This document shows positions 55,613 through 63,266 of a DNA stretch of 64,000 nucleotides, piece after piece. Position numbers and translations under genes: made by a program. The DNA is from Verrucomicrobiota bacterium. GTDB taxonomy: Bacteria; Verrucomicrobiota; Verrucomicrobiia; Limisphaerales; UBA1319. How positions within the stretch are numbered: the first letter of the stretch is position 1; each line of letters begins with the position of its first letter. The notes beneath the pieces are model-generated. The model saw nothing but the letters and a program-made list of their open reading frames with translations, searched no databases and was not told where the DNA came from. The stretch spans positions 1-64,000 of the forward strand of contig JAKLHY010000025.1 of assembly GCA_022709905.1 (NCBI GenBank). The letters are read 5' to 3'.

Positions 55613-56953
55613 ATGGCCGTCGAACCTGTTCCATCGTCGGCAAGCCCCCTGGTCACAGACACCGGCTCCAGGCCCATGCGCCAGCCTGGGCGAGTCGCGT
55701 CCATCGACGCACTGCGCGGGCTGGTCATGTTCACGATGATCTTCGTGAACTACCTGGCGGGCGCGGGCGAGATCGTGCCCGATTGGATGGTCCACTTCAG
55801 CGACCGCCACCCGAACGCCAGCGGCATGACCTTTGTGGACGTGGTGTTTCCGGCCTTCCTGTTCATCGTCGGCATGTCCATACCTTTTCCCCTGGGCGCG
55901 CGTCTCGCCCGAGGTTAAGCGCGTTGGAGCATCCTCGTCCATGTCCTGGCGCGCACGCTCTCGCTGTTGTTTATCGGCGTACTGATGGTCAACGAATGGC
56001 CCGATGCGCAGCGCCTGGGCTGGTCTCCGAAGCTGTGGCAGACACTGATGTACCTGGCCGCCATCCTGGCGTTCAGCGCCATCGCTCCACCCCACGGCCC
56101 CCGGCCCCCGGCCCGGCCATGGCGGATCCTCTCGCTGACCTGTCGCGGCTTGGGATTGGCGGCGCTGATGTGGCTGGCATTCGCCTGGCGCGGTGGCGAA
56201 GGGGAACGGATGGTCACGTTGTGGCCGTTCACTCTGCGCGCCCAATGGTGGGGCATTCTGGGATTGATCGGGTGGGCTTACCTGGTTGGCTCGATTGTTT
56301 ACCTGGTCTTCGGCACCCAGCGCACCGCCCTGCTGGGCTGCCTGTCGCTGCTGCTGTGCCTCTTCGCCGCCGATCGGACAGGTTTGTTCCATGGTCTCTG
56401 GCTCCGAAGCCACATTGGCATCGGCGACACTTTGGGCTCGTTGCCGGCGATCACCGTAGCAGGCATGCTGCTGGCCTCGATCCTGAATCCGACCGACGCG
56501 CTGAAGCCCGCTGCGCGCCTCAGGTTTGTGACGTTGTTCATTGCGGGGACTGCTGCCGGGGCGTTTCTGCTGAAGGGCCTCTACGGCATCAGCAAGAACC
56601 TCGCGACACCTTCCTGGTGCCTGGTGTCCTGTGCCATCACCGCCGCGATCTGGCTGGTGTTCCATATCGTCTGCGATGTGCGGGACGAGGCAAGGGGCAC
56701 CCGGGCAACGGAGAAAGGCTGGCGCTCAGGGACCATCACCGGGGTGCTGCGCGTCGCCGGCCAAAACGTCCTGCTGGCCTACTTGATCTCGAATTTTCTG
56801 CCGCCAGCCTTGGACCTGCTGGGCCAGGGCTGGTTCCGAGAGATACTGCAGTCAGGTCTGACCGCCGCCATCTTCACGTCCGCGGTTTCGGGCGTATTGA
56901 TTTTGGGCGCATCGGCAGGCTTGAACCGCCTGGGCTTCAGGCTGCGGCTCTAG
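55613..56953 (+). pseudogene. DUF5009 / HGSNAT-like membrane acetyltransferase with an in-frame stop
   Basis: The reading frame is continuous from 55613 to 56953 except for one TAA at 55916-55918. Before it lie RVASIDALRGLVMFTMIFVN and FVDVVFPAFLFIVGMSIP, the N-terminal signature of the DUF5009/heparan-alpha-glucosaminide N-acetyltransferase-like family. After it about ten membrane helices continue in the same frame, ending with GQNVLLAYLISNFLPPALDL. The intact protein would be about 446 residues. Relatives are inner-membrane proteins thought to acetylate glycan fragments on transfer across the membrane. Because only one codon is broken, the mutation is recent or a sequence error. Confidence 0.75.
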
Positions 56954-57024
56954 CAAAGGCAGATGATCTTCATGATTTCCGCGCGTCCACCACTGAATGA
57001 CCAGACAATCAGCAGACAGAATCC

Positions 57025-57306
57025 TTGGACCTCAAGTCCAAGGACGCTTGGCTGGCCAAGACCAGGCTGTTCACCGACCAGGTTCCGAAGGTCAAGACCG
57101 CCAAGATGGTCATCGGCTATCACGGCTACCAGGGACAGCACTACGACGGCGTGTCGGGCCCCCTGTTGGCAGAGCATGTCGCGATTGATTTCAAGCTGTA
57201 TAGCCCGTATGCTGGCCGGGTGGAATTGCATTACAGCCCTGGCAGCATCCTGCGCGTGGCAACCCACCGAGAGGTCCGCGTGCGGACAGGAGCCGGCGGC
57301 CCGTGA
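57025..57306 (+). CDS. Small hypothetical protein or gene fragment
   Basis: A 93-residue open frame with protein-like composition (DAWLAKTRLFTDQVPKVKTA, GYHGYQGQHYDGVSGPLL, EHVAIDFKLYSPYAGRVELH). No family was recognised, and there is no signal peptide. It sits between two damaged or altered genes in a decaying stretch, so it is more likely a remnant than a functional gene. Confidence 0.3.
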   Translation: MDLKSKDAWLAKTRLFTDQVPKVKTAKMVIGYHGYQGQHYDGVSGPLLAEHVAIDFKLYSPYAGRVELHYSPGSILRVATHREVRVRTGAGGP

Positions 57307-57397
57307 CACTTCAAGTCAGACGCCTAAATCGCGAGACCGACGGGCTGCAAAAGGGACAGTGAAACCCGCAACTCATTAATCCACGATCTATCATATC

Positions 57398-59074
57398 ATG
57401 AGGAATCTGAGTGCAACTGTGGTGGTCGCCGCGGCGATGCTCGCGGGCGGAGGCAGAGCGCCGGACCTGAAGGAACCGCGCGTGCGCGATTCAGGCATCA
57501 CCGTCGCGTGCTATTACTTCGGGCAATACCACCCGAACGATCCACGCAACCTCAAGGAGCGAGGAGGCCCGTGGAGCGAGTGGGAATTGATCAAGGCCGC
57601 CAAACCGCGCTTCCCCGGACACGCGCAGCCGAAGGTCCCGCAGTGGGGCTACGAAGACGAGTCGGATCCGCGCGTCATGGCGAAGAAGATCGACGCAGCG
57701 GCCGACCACGGCATCGATGCGTTCATCTTCGACTGGTATCACTACGAGGATGGGCCGTTTCTCGATCGCACGGTGAACGAGGGCTTCCTCAAGGCCAAGA
57801 ACAACGGCCGCATCAAGTTCGCCTTCATGTGGGCCAACCACGATTGGATCAAGAACCTGTTCCCCTACTCCAAGGGCGACCCGCAGGCGGTGCTCTATCC
57901 GGGCAAGGTGAGCCCGGCGGGCTTTGATCGCATCGCCGACCATCTGCTTAAGGACTACTTCCGGCACCCGTCGTATTGGCGAATCGAGGGGAAGCCCTAC
58001 TTCTCTTTCTACGATCTCGGCAAGCTGTTGGAGAGCTTCGGCTCCGTGCCGGCAACACGCGCCGCCCTCGACGCGTTCCGCGCCAAGGCGGTGAGGGCCG
58101 GCCTGTCGGGACTGCACCTGAACGCCGTCGTGTGGGGACAGCCGATCCTGCCGGGCGAGAAAGTGCCGGCCGACCCCGCCAAACTGGTGCGCGACCTCGG
58201 TTTCGACTCGGTCACTTCGTACGTGTGGATCCACCACTTTGGCATGCCGCAGCCGCAGACCGACTACGACGTGGTACGCGACGGCTACTTCCGCTACTGG
58301 GACCAGGCACGCATCCTGTTCGGTGTGCCATACTATCCGAACGTCTCGATGGGATGGGACCCCAGCCCACGCTGCGATCAACGGCAGACGATGGACAACT
58401 CCGGATACCCGTTCACAAGCGTGATCGTCGGCAACACCCCGGAGAAGTCCGAATCCGCCCTGCGGCTGACCCAGGAGCGCCTGCTGGCCGATCCGAAGGG
58501 GCCGCGCATCCTAAACATCAACTGCTGGAACGAATGGACCGAGGGCAGCTATCTCGAGCCCGACACCGTCCACGGCACGAAATACCTCGAAGCTGTGCGG
58601 GCTGTGTTCGGTGTTCGTGCGGCCGACTCTGGGCGAAAGCCGGCATCACCGCGTCCCGCGAAGGAGACGGTCGGACCCCGTGAACTGATCCGCCGCCGGG
58701 AGAACATGCCGTTCGTCATGGACTTGACATTGGCCGCCCTGCGACGGGATCAGGACTCGTGGTTCTTCGACCACACGGTGGATTGGGGGTGCTTCAATGA
58801 GCAAGGACCCTCCGGGCAGCGCGCGACGGTCGCCCGCGCGACGGTTGCCGGACCAAGCGCCGACCCAGTTCAACAGCGGATCATCCAGCCAACTGCGCGT
58901 GGGGGTGTTCACGGCGGCAACTCCCTGACGCCAGGGTTCGAACGCCAAATCAATCTGAAGCGCCTTGCACAATATGAAATCGACTATCTTACCAAAAACG
59001 GGGCGGGCCCGAGTAGTGGCGTTTCAAGAAGAAGCTCTGCCAGATCTGCGAGCGGGCCGGAGCCGGTTGGGTGA
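57398..59074 (+). CDS. Secreted GH99-like (WbsX-family) protein with aberrant C-terminus
   Basis: A 558-residue open frame with an Ala-rich N-terminal export signal. Residues about 28-405 match the WbsX/GH99-like TIM-barrel family: VACYYFGQYHPND, KKIDAAADHGIDAFIFDWYHYEDG, RIKFAFMWANHDWIKN, GKPYFSFYDLGKLLESFG, YPNVSMGWDPSPRC and the terminal NINCWNEWTEGSYLEPDTVHG. Members act on or near alpha-mannosides or O-antigen-like glycans; most are uncharacterised. The family normally ends soon after this motif. Here about 150 more residues of poor-quality sequence follow, reading into a deoC fragment from about 58974. The natural stop appears to have been lost by a downstream rearrangement, though the catalytic domain looks intact. 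Confidence 0.75.
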   Translation: MRNLSATVVVAAAMLAGGGRAPDLKEPRVRDSGITVACYYFGQYHPNDPRNLKERGGPWSEWELIKAAKPRFPGHAQPKVPQWGYEDESDPRVMAKKIDAAADHGIDAFIFDWYHYEDGPFLDRTVNEGFLKAKNNGRIKFAFMWANHDWIKNLFPYSKGDPQAVLYPGKVSPAGFDRIADHLLKDYFRHPSYWRIEGKPYFSFYDLGKLLESFGSVPATRAALDAFRAKAVRAGLSGLHLNAVVWGQPILPGEKVPADPAKLVRDLGFDSVTSYVWIHHFGMPQPQTDYDVVRDGYFRYWDQARILFGVPYYPNVSMGWDPSPRCDQRQTMDNSGYPFTSVIVGNTPEKSESALRLTQERLLADPKGPRILNINCWNEWTEGSYLEPDTVHGTKYLEAVRAVFGVRAADSGRKPASPRPAKETVGPRELIRRRENMPFVMDLTLAALRRDQDSWFFDHTVDWGCFNEQGPSGQRATVARATVAGPSADPVQQRIIQPTARGGVHGGNSLTPGFERQINLKRLAQYEIDYLTKNGAGPSSGVSRRSSARSASGPEPVG

Positions 59075-59256
59075 AGACCTCCAGCGGCTATGGCTTCGTG
59101 AAACAAGCCGACGGCAGCTACAACTACAAGGGTGCAACCGAGCACGACCCGGCCCTCATGCGAGCCAGCGTGTCACCGAAGGGACAGGTGAAGGCGGCCG
59201 GCGGCGTGCGCGACCTCGACGGCCTGGGCAAGCCGCTGCGCTTGCTCTCAGCCTGA
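58974..59256 (+). pseudogene. deoC: Deoxyribose-phosphate aldolase (deoC) C-terminal fragment
   Basis: About 59022-59256 in one frame reads FKKKLCQICERAGAGWVKTS, then GYGFVKQADGSYNYKGATEH and QVKAAGGVRDLDGL. This is the DeoC core including the Schiff-base Lys (VKTS) and the second catalytic Lys (VKAAGG). A little upstream, in the GH99 frame, YEIDYLTKNG resembles the preceding DeoC strand. The N-terminal half and the last helix are missing, and the piece ends at a stop that overlaps the GH140 start. DeoC cleaves deoxyribose 5-phosphate in nucleoside catabolism; this copy cannot function. Confidence 0.8.
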
Positions 59257-60587
59257 TGGTGGTCCTCGCGGCACCCGCCGCGGAGAGGGATCTGCCACGA
59301 TTACGTGTTTCCGAGAACCACCGCTTTCTGGTCACCGCGGAGGGCAAACCCTTTTTTTGGCTGGGCGACACGGCGTGGGAGCTGTTTCACCGGCTCAACC
59401 GCGAGGAGGCGACACGCTACCTCGAAGACCGGGCGAGCAAGGGCTTCACCGTCATCCAGGCCGTGGCGCTGGCAGAACTCGACGGGCTCAACACGCCCAA
59501 TGCCTACGGTCATCGCCCACTGGTGAACAACGATCCCACGCGGCCCGAGGTGAAGGACGGGCCGGACAACGATTACTGGGACCACGTCGATTTCATTCTG
59601 CACCGCGCCAACGAACTCGGTCTGCGCATCGGTTTCCTCCCGACGTGGGGGGATAAGTGGCACAAGAAGGGCGGCAAAGGCCCCCTCGTCTTCAATCCCG
59701 ACAACGCGCGCACTTACGGCCAATGGCTGGGTCGCCGCTATCGTGAAGCCGGCCTGGTCTGGATCCTCGGCGGCGACAAGTTCGTTTGCGACGACGAGGA
59801 GCGGCGCACTCTGGAGGCAATGGCCCAGGGTCTGAAAGAGGGCGACGGGGGGGCGCACCTGATCACGTTTCATCCCATCGGCCAATACAGCTCGGCGATC
59901 TGGTTTCATGATGCGCCTTGGCTCGACTTCAACATGGTGCAGACCGGGCATACGCGGGACCGGGACAATCACACGTCAGTCCTCGCCGAATACTGCCGCA
60001 CACCCGTGAAACCCGTCCTTGATGGAGAGCCGGGTTACGAGAACATCCCGCACGCGTTCACCGTGGCCAATGGCCGGCTCGAAGCCATCCATGCACGGCG
60101 GTTCTGCTACTGGTCGCTGTTCAGCGGTGCGTTCGGCCACACCTACGGTTGCAACGAAGTCTGGCAGATGTGGGCGCCCGGACGCGAGCCGCTGATCGGG
60201 GCCGAACGGCCGTGGCATGAGGCGATCCATCTCTCCGGCGCTGGCCAGATGCGACACGCCCGCGCCCTCATCGAGTCGGGCCATTACTTCGACCGCATGC
60301 CCGATCCCTCCCTGGTCGCGCCGCCGAATTCCACCGGCCCTGATTACGTTGCGGCCTGCCGCGCACCGGACGCAAGGTATGCCCTGATCTACTTGCCGTC
60401 TGGCAAGCCGGCAACCATCCGGACGTTTCTGCTCAAGGGACCGCGCATCGCTGCGCAGTGGTTCGATCCGCGCACGGGCGAACGCCGCGACCTGCCGTCG
60501 GTCGAGATCGCGCCCTGGAAGGTCACCGAGTTCAAGCCGCCCGTGGCGGACCAGGACTGGGTGCTCGTGCTGGCGGCGAAGCCATGA
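59256..60587 (+). CDS. GH140 (DUF4038) apiosidase-family hydrolase, 5' end truncated at a junction
   Basis: The coding body is a canonical GH140 protein of 443 residues from the ATG at 59256. HRFLVTAEGKPFFWLGDTAWELFHRL opens the barrel. D174 in WILGGDKF and E258 in PVLDGEPGYE sit where GH140 endo-apiosidases have acid/base Asp and nucleophile Glu. The C-terminal domain (about 355-443; YALIYLPSGKPATI, WFDPRTGE) is the usual collagen-binding-like beta domain. GH140 enzymes remove apiose-linked side chains from rhamnogalacturonan II. The start lies within a hydrophobic stretch (LALSLMVVLAAPAAERD) whose 5' part is replaced by the deoC fragment, so the export signal is shortened. The gene may be silent or mislocalised. 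Confidence 0.85.
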   Translation: MVVLAAPAAERDLPRLRVSENHRFLVTAEGKPFFWLGDTAWELFHRLNREEATRYLEDRASKGFTVIQAVALAELDGLNTPNAYGHRPLVNNDPTRPEVKDGPDNDYWDHVDFILHRANELGLRIGFLPTWGDKWHKKGGKGPLVFNPDNARTYGQWLGRRYREAGLVWILGGDKFVCDDEERRTLEAMAQGLKEGDGGAHLITFHPIGQYSSAIWFHDAPWLDFNMVQTGHTRDRDNHTSVLAEYCRTPVKPVLDGEPGYENIPHAFTVANGRLEAIHARRFCYWSLFSGAFGHTYGCNEVWQMWAPGREPLIGAERPWHEAIHLSGAGQMRHARALIESGHYFDRMPDPSLVAPPNSTGPDYVAACRAPDARYALIYLPSGKPATIRTFLLKGPRIAAQWFDPRTGERRDLPSVEIAPWKVTEFKPPVADQDWVLVLAAKP

Positions 60588-60626
60588 ACCGCGCGAGATA
60601 GGGTCATGAACCGCGCGAGATAGGGT
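60583..60626 (+). repeat. Perfect 22-bp tandem duplication at the GH140 stop codon
   Basis: The units 60583-60604 and 60605-60626 are identical. The first contains the GH140 stop codon and the second runs into the left inverted repeat of the RAYT element (60623-60633). This suggests that a slippage or insertion event duplicated the junction. Confidence 0.85.
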
Positions 60627-61320
60627 CAGTCCCGGCTATGGGTGATTTTCTTCAGGCAATGTGCCGCCACGTGCCGACATCCCATCTTCAACCGCTCCGC
60701 AATCCATTCCAGCGTCATCACCGTCTGGCTTCTGAGCCGAGCCGCGATCGATGTCTTCTTTGCGTCGGTCTTCCGCCGCGCGGCCAAATCCTGTTCTGAC
60801 CATCCCCGCTTTTCCAGTTCCTCCTCCACGATCCGTTCCGCCTTCCTCACGTCTGTCTCCCGCTTTTCCTCCCGCATACACCTCCAGCGGGGCGTCCTTC
60901 TTGATCAACTTGGCCCGCACCGGGTTCAGATCCACGTAGTCGCATAGCGTCCGCAGGTATCCGTTTCCACTGCCGTCCACGATCAACGCCTTGTAGCGCC
61001 CGCTGAACAGGTGCCCAGGAACCACTTCATGCCCGCTACCAGATTCCCCTGCGGGGTCTCCACCACCAAATGGAAATGATTGGGCATCAGATAATACGCA
61101 TGAACCTGCCAGCCGGCCTTCCCACAGGCTTCGGCCAGGGTCCGGACAAAACACTCACGATCCTGGTCGTCCTTGAAGATGGGTTCGCGACGGTCAAGCC
61201 CGTTCCAGGACGTGGTCGATGCCCCCCGGATCTTGAACTCTCAGCTTGCACGGCATGGCGCAAACAATTCCACCGCGCCATTGACAATCAAGTTTTTTCT
61301 ACAATAACTGGGACTGACCC
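60623..61320 (-). mobile_element. RAYT-type (IS200-like) element bounded by 11-bp inverted repeats
   Basis: GGGTCAGTCCC at 60623-60633 and its exact reverse complement GGGACTGACCC at 61310-61320 bracket a degenerate REP-associated tyrosine transposase gene. Such palindromic GGG-x5-CCC ends are typical next to RAYT genes. The right end abuts the IS4-like element exactly. The element is about 700 bp and presumably immobile. Confidence 0.65.
60626..61256 (-). pseudogene. REP-associated tyrosine transposase (RAYT), multiply frameshifted
   Basis: Read across three frames, the family sequence is recognisable: MPCKLRVQDPGGIDHV at the start, RREPIFKDDQDRECFVRTLA, VHAYYLMPNHFHLVVETP (the H-x-H metal motif), then GHLFSGRYKALIVDGSGNGY and DYVDLNPVRAKL, and finally SIAARLRSQTVMTLEWIAER near the C-terminus. 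At least three frame changes and a short deletion separate these blocks, so no functional transposase can be made. RAYTs are single-copy domesticated relatives of IS200/IS605 transposases that process REP palindromes. The stop codon lies inside the left terminal repeat. Confidence 0.8.
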
Positions 61321-62332
61321 GAATGGCGCTTATGACCCAGCGCAGCAAATTGTGAGCGATCATAAAGGCCAACAGTTCCTTCTGGACCATCTCCGGGCTG
61401 AGGCAGCGCAAGGTTTCCATGCCGAGGGTCGTCTTCAAATCGTCCAGGCACAACTCCAGGCGCCAACGGCGCAAGTAGGCCTCGGCGATTTCTTGGGCTG
61501 GGTATTTGACCGGATCGAGCAAGGTGGTCATCAAGGTCAATTGCTGGGTGCGGCAGCCCGGGCGGCTGACTTGGACTTTGAGCACGCGCACGGGGATCTG
61601 CTCTGGCATCGCCGCCCATTGTTCTGGGGTGAGATAGGCGGGTTTTTGGGGCCCCTTTTTCCAAACCACCAAACGGTCGTTTTTGCCCAGGCGGCTGCCC
61701 CGGCGCCAGTCGATGCGTCGTTTGAACACCCGGCTGATCAAATCCACGTTGATCTGGATTAACTGGGCCGCCAGCACGAAGTGACCCCCCGCGCGGTCGT
61801 AGACGATAATGTCCCTAGCGTGCAAGTGGGGATAGAGTTCCTGGTTTTCCGGGGTGTCGGCCAGGACCACCGTCGAGCCATCGGCGGCCTTGAGGGGGCG
61901 GCCTTGGAGCCCGGCGCGTTGGGGAGCCTGCCGGTCGACGGCCAGGGCGGTGTCGCTTAATCCGCCTTCGAGCAAACTCACCGGCAGACGGGCGCGCGCC
62001 TGGCAATAGGCGCTGTTGCCCGAGTCGAGTTTGGGCCCGCCATGCAGCCCCAGGACCGCCTGCAATTGCCGGACCCCTTCACGGCAGGCGGTGTTTTCAT
62101 TGAGCATCTGCCAGAGGATGCACCAGAAAGTGCGGCGGAGGGAATAGGGGCGCTCGCGGCGCGGGTCGCCGGGCCGGGGCGGGATCAGGACGGGGGCGGC
62201 AAAGAGGGAGCCGAAACAGGCTTCCACTTGCGAGAGAGTGCATTGACGGATGCGGGTCAGAGCCGCCACCGATCGCCGCCCCATCGGGGCCAGCCGGGGC
62301 AGCCATGGTTGAAAAAACGGGGTGATTGCCAT
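61241..62332 (-). CDS. IS4-like DDE transposase, shortened
   Basis: 363 residues from the ATG at 62332; an ATG at 62368 would add 12 residues and put the palindrome inside the gene. Family features are FSLSQVEACFGSLF-like N-terminus (QCTLSQVEACFGSLF), a D in LKAADGSTVVLADTPENQ, a D in DIIVYDRAGGHFVLAAQL and the Y-2-R-3-E-6-K signature in YLRRWRLELCLDDLK. Between the first and second Asp about 50 residues usual for the family are missing (YPH runs into LHARDIIVYD). The C-terminus after LLRWVISAI runs into the RAYT element and ends in unrelated residues at 61241. It is probably inactive despite the open frame. Confidence 0.8.
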   Translation of the reverse strand: MAITPFFQPWLPRLAPMGRRSVAALTRIRQCTLSQVEACFGSLFAAPVLIPPRPGDPRRERPYSLRRTFWCILWQMLNENTACREGVRQLQAVLGLHGGPKLDSGNSAYCQARARLPVSLLEGGLSDTALAVDRQAPQRAGLQGRPLKAADGSTVVLADTPENQELYPHLHARDIIVYDRAGGHFVLAAQLIQINVDLISRVFKRRIDWRRGSRLGKNDRLVVWKKGPQKPAYLTPEQWAAMPEQIPVRVLKVQVSRPGCRTQQLTLMTTLLDPVKYPAQEIAEAYLRRWRLELCLDDLKTTLGMETLRCLSPEMVQKELLAFMIAHNLLRWVISAIRVSPSYCRKNLIVNGAVELFAPCRAS

Positions 62333-62358
62333 ATAGGGCGGTATATATACCGCCCTAT
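62333..62358. promoter_or_regulatory. Perfect 26-bp palindrome between transposase and DUF6788 genes
   Basis: A flawless palindrome centred on GTATATATAC ends one base before the transposase ATG and lies 25 bp upstream of the DUF6788 ATG. As DNA it could be an operator for both divergent genes. As RNA it would form an 11-bp stem next to the transposase start and block translation of read-through transcripts, as known for IS4-family elements. Confidence 0.7.
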
Positions 62359-62383
62359 TGACAGGCATGCTAGCCTTTTCTGG

Positions 62384-62731
62384 ATGAAAGAGAAAAAAAG
62401 TCAGTCCGCTCAAGAGCTGGAGAGGGCATATGCCCGGTTGCGCGAGCCATTGGCGCAGACCGGTTGGATTAGCCAGGGGTATGTGCAAGATCGAGGGCCT
62501 GGGGCGGGCGGCCCTTGTTATCAATGGACCCGCAAGGTGAAAGGCAAGACCGTCAGCGTGGCGTTGTCTCAGGAGCAATACCGGTGGCTGGCCGAGGCGA
62601 TTGGCAATTGGCGAAAACTCCAGGAGACGCTAAAAGAAATGCAACGACTCAGCCGCCAGGTGCTCTTTGACACCCTACCCAATCCCAAGCGTCGCAAGCG
62701 TCTTGGCAAGAAAGTTTTGGGTTTGATTTAA
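62384..62731 (+). CDS. DUF6788-family transposon-associated protein
   Basis: A 115-residue basic protein from the ATG at 62384. It matches the small DUF6788 family: an N-terminal helix (AQELERAYARLREPL), a central GYVQDRGPGAGGPCYQWTRK with the conserved G-G-P-x-Y-x-W block, KTVSVALSQEQYRWLAEAIGNW, and a C-terminal helix. Family members often sit beside transposase genes in Verrucomicrobiota, Planctomycetota and cyanobacteria; their function is unknown. A DNA-binding or repressor role is suggested only by size, charge and the shared palindrome with the divergent transposase. Possible Zn-binding Cys residues of longer relatives are absent here. Confidence 0.75.
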   Translation: MKEKKSQSAQELERAYARLREPLAQTGWISQGYVQDRGPGAGGPCYQWTRKVKGKTVSVALSQEQYRWLAEAIGNWRKLQETLKEMQRLSRQVLFDTLPNPKRRKRLGKKVLGLI

Positions 62732-62869
62732 GCGCCATTCATGTGATACCCCCAAAAATCGCTGAAAACCGGTTCGAGTTGCGTAAGTCAGGCTAAGGCT
62801 GTCGGCTCACGCCATCACCGATGCGATTCCCGGTGGTTTTTGGGCTGCCGATGGAACATCATGAGAATT

Positions 62870-62945
62870 TGGTGGGTTGGTCGGGACTCGAACCCGAGAC
62901 CAACGGCTTAAAAGGCCGCTGCTCTACCGACTGAGCTACCAACCC
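62870..62945 (-). tRNA. tRNA-Lys (anticodon TTT)
   Basis: The reverse strand folds as a standard cloverleaf. The acceptor GGGTTGG pairs with CCAACCC, the D-arm is GCTCAGTCGGTAGAGC, and the anticodon loop CTTTTAA gives UUU. The T-arm contains GGTTCGAGTCC, and CCA is encoded at 62870-62872. It is 76 nt with no mismatch in the acceptor stem. Confidence 0.95.
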
Positions 62946-63054
62946 ACTGGAGGTCGTTTGGATCCCTGTTTGGGACAAAAAATCCAAAGCGGGTGAAAAC
63001 CTAATGTAGTCCGAGGGTAGCGTGCAACCTTTTTTGATGGAGTTTTTCGTGAGC

Positions 63055-63083
63055 TTGACGCTGTTCGGGCCGATGGTTAGAGT
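63055..63083 (+). promoter_or_regulatory. Promoter of tRNA-His
   Basis: TTGACG (63055-63060) and TAGAGT (63078-63083) are separated by exactly 17 bp and lie 11 bp before the tRNA-His gene, a near-consensus sigma-70-type promoter. Confidence 0.65.
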
Positions 63084-63094
63084 GACTGTGTTGT

Positions 63095-63171
63095 GGTGGC
63101 CATAGCTCAATCGGTAGAGCTCCAGATTGTGGTTCTGGCTGTTGCGGGTTCAAGTCCCGTTGGCCACCCCA
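63095..63171 (+). tRNA. tRNA-His (anticodon GTG)
   Basis: A complete cloverleaf. The acceptor GTGGCCA pairs with TGGCCAC, the D-arm is AGCTCAATCGGTAGAGCT, the anticodon stem CCAGA/TCTGG holds the loop TTGTGGT (GUG), and the T-arm is GCGGGTTCAAGTCCCGT. The extra G-1 at 63095 opposite C73, the identity mark of tRNA-His, is encoded, and CCA is at 63169-63171. Confidence 0.95.
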
Positions 63172-63266
63172 TTCCTACATCCTCATAATCAAGGATTTAC
63201 GCAGAATCGGCTCCTTTGACTTTGGATTTTCTTGACACTTTCTTGACACAAAATCACCTTATCGGG

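Larger units (their letters stand above)
61321..62740. mobile_element. Compact IS4-like element with divergent DUF6788 gene
   Basis: GAATGGCGCTTA at 61321-61332 and its perfect reverse complement TAAGCGCCATTC at 62729-62740 flank the transposase and DUF6788 genes and may be the terminal inverted repeats of a 1.42-kb element. The right copy contains the DUF6788 stop codon. No target-site duplication is visible. The left end abuts the RAYT element directly. Confidence 0.5.

Noticed and set aside
58965..59255. Upstream extension of the GH140 frame as a long N-terminus
   Set aside because: It is an off-frame reading of the deoC fragment and is rich in Arg and Pro; not a plausible protein segment.
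60583..60626. CRISPR array or longer tandem repeat
   Set aside because: Only two adjacent units with no spacer; it is a simple duplication.
62859..63110. Reverse-strand open frame covering tRNA-Lys
   Set aside because: It is the translated tRNA gene and its flank; the cloverleaf explains the sequence.
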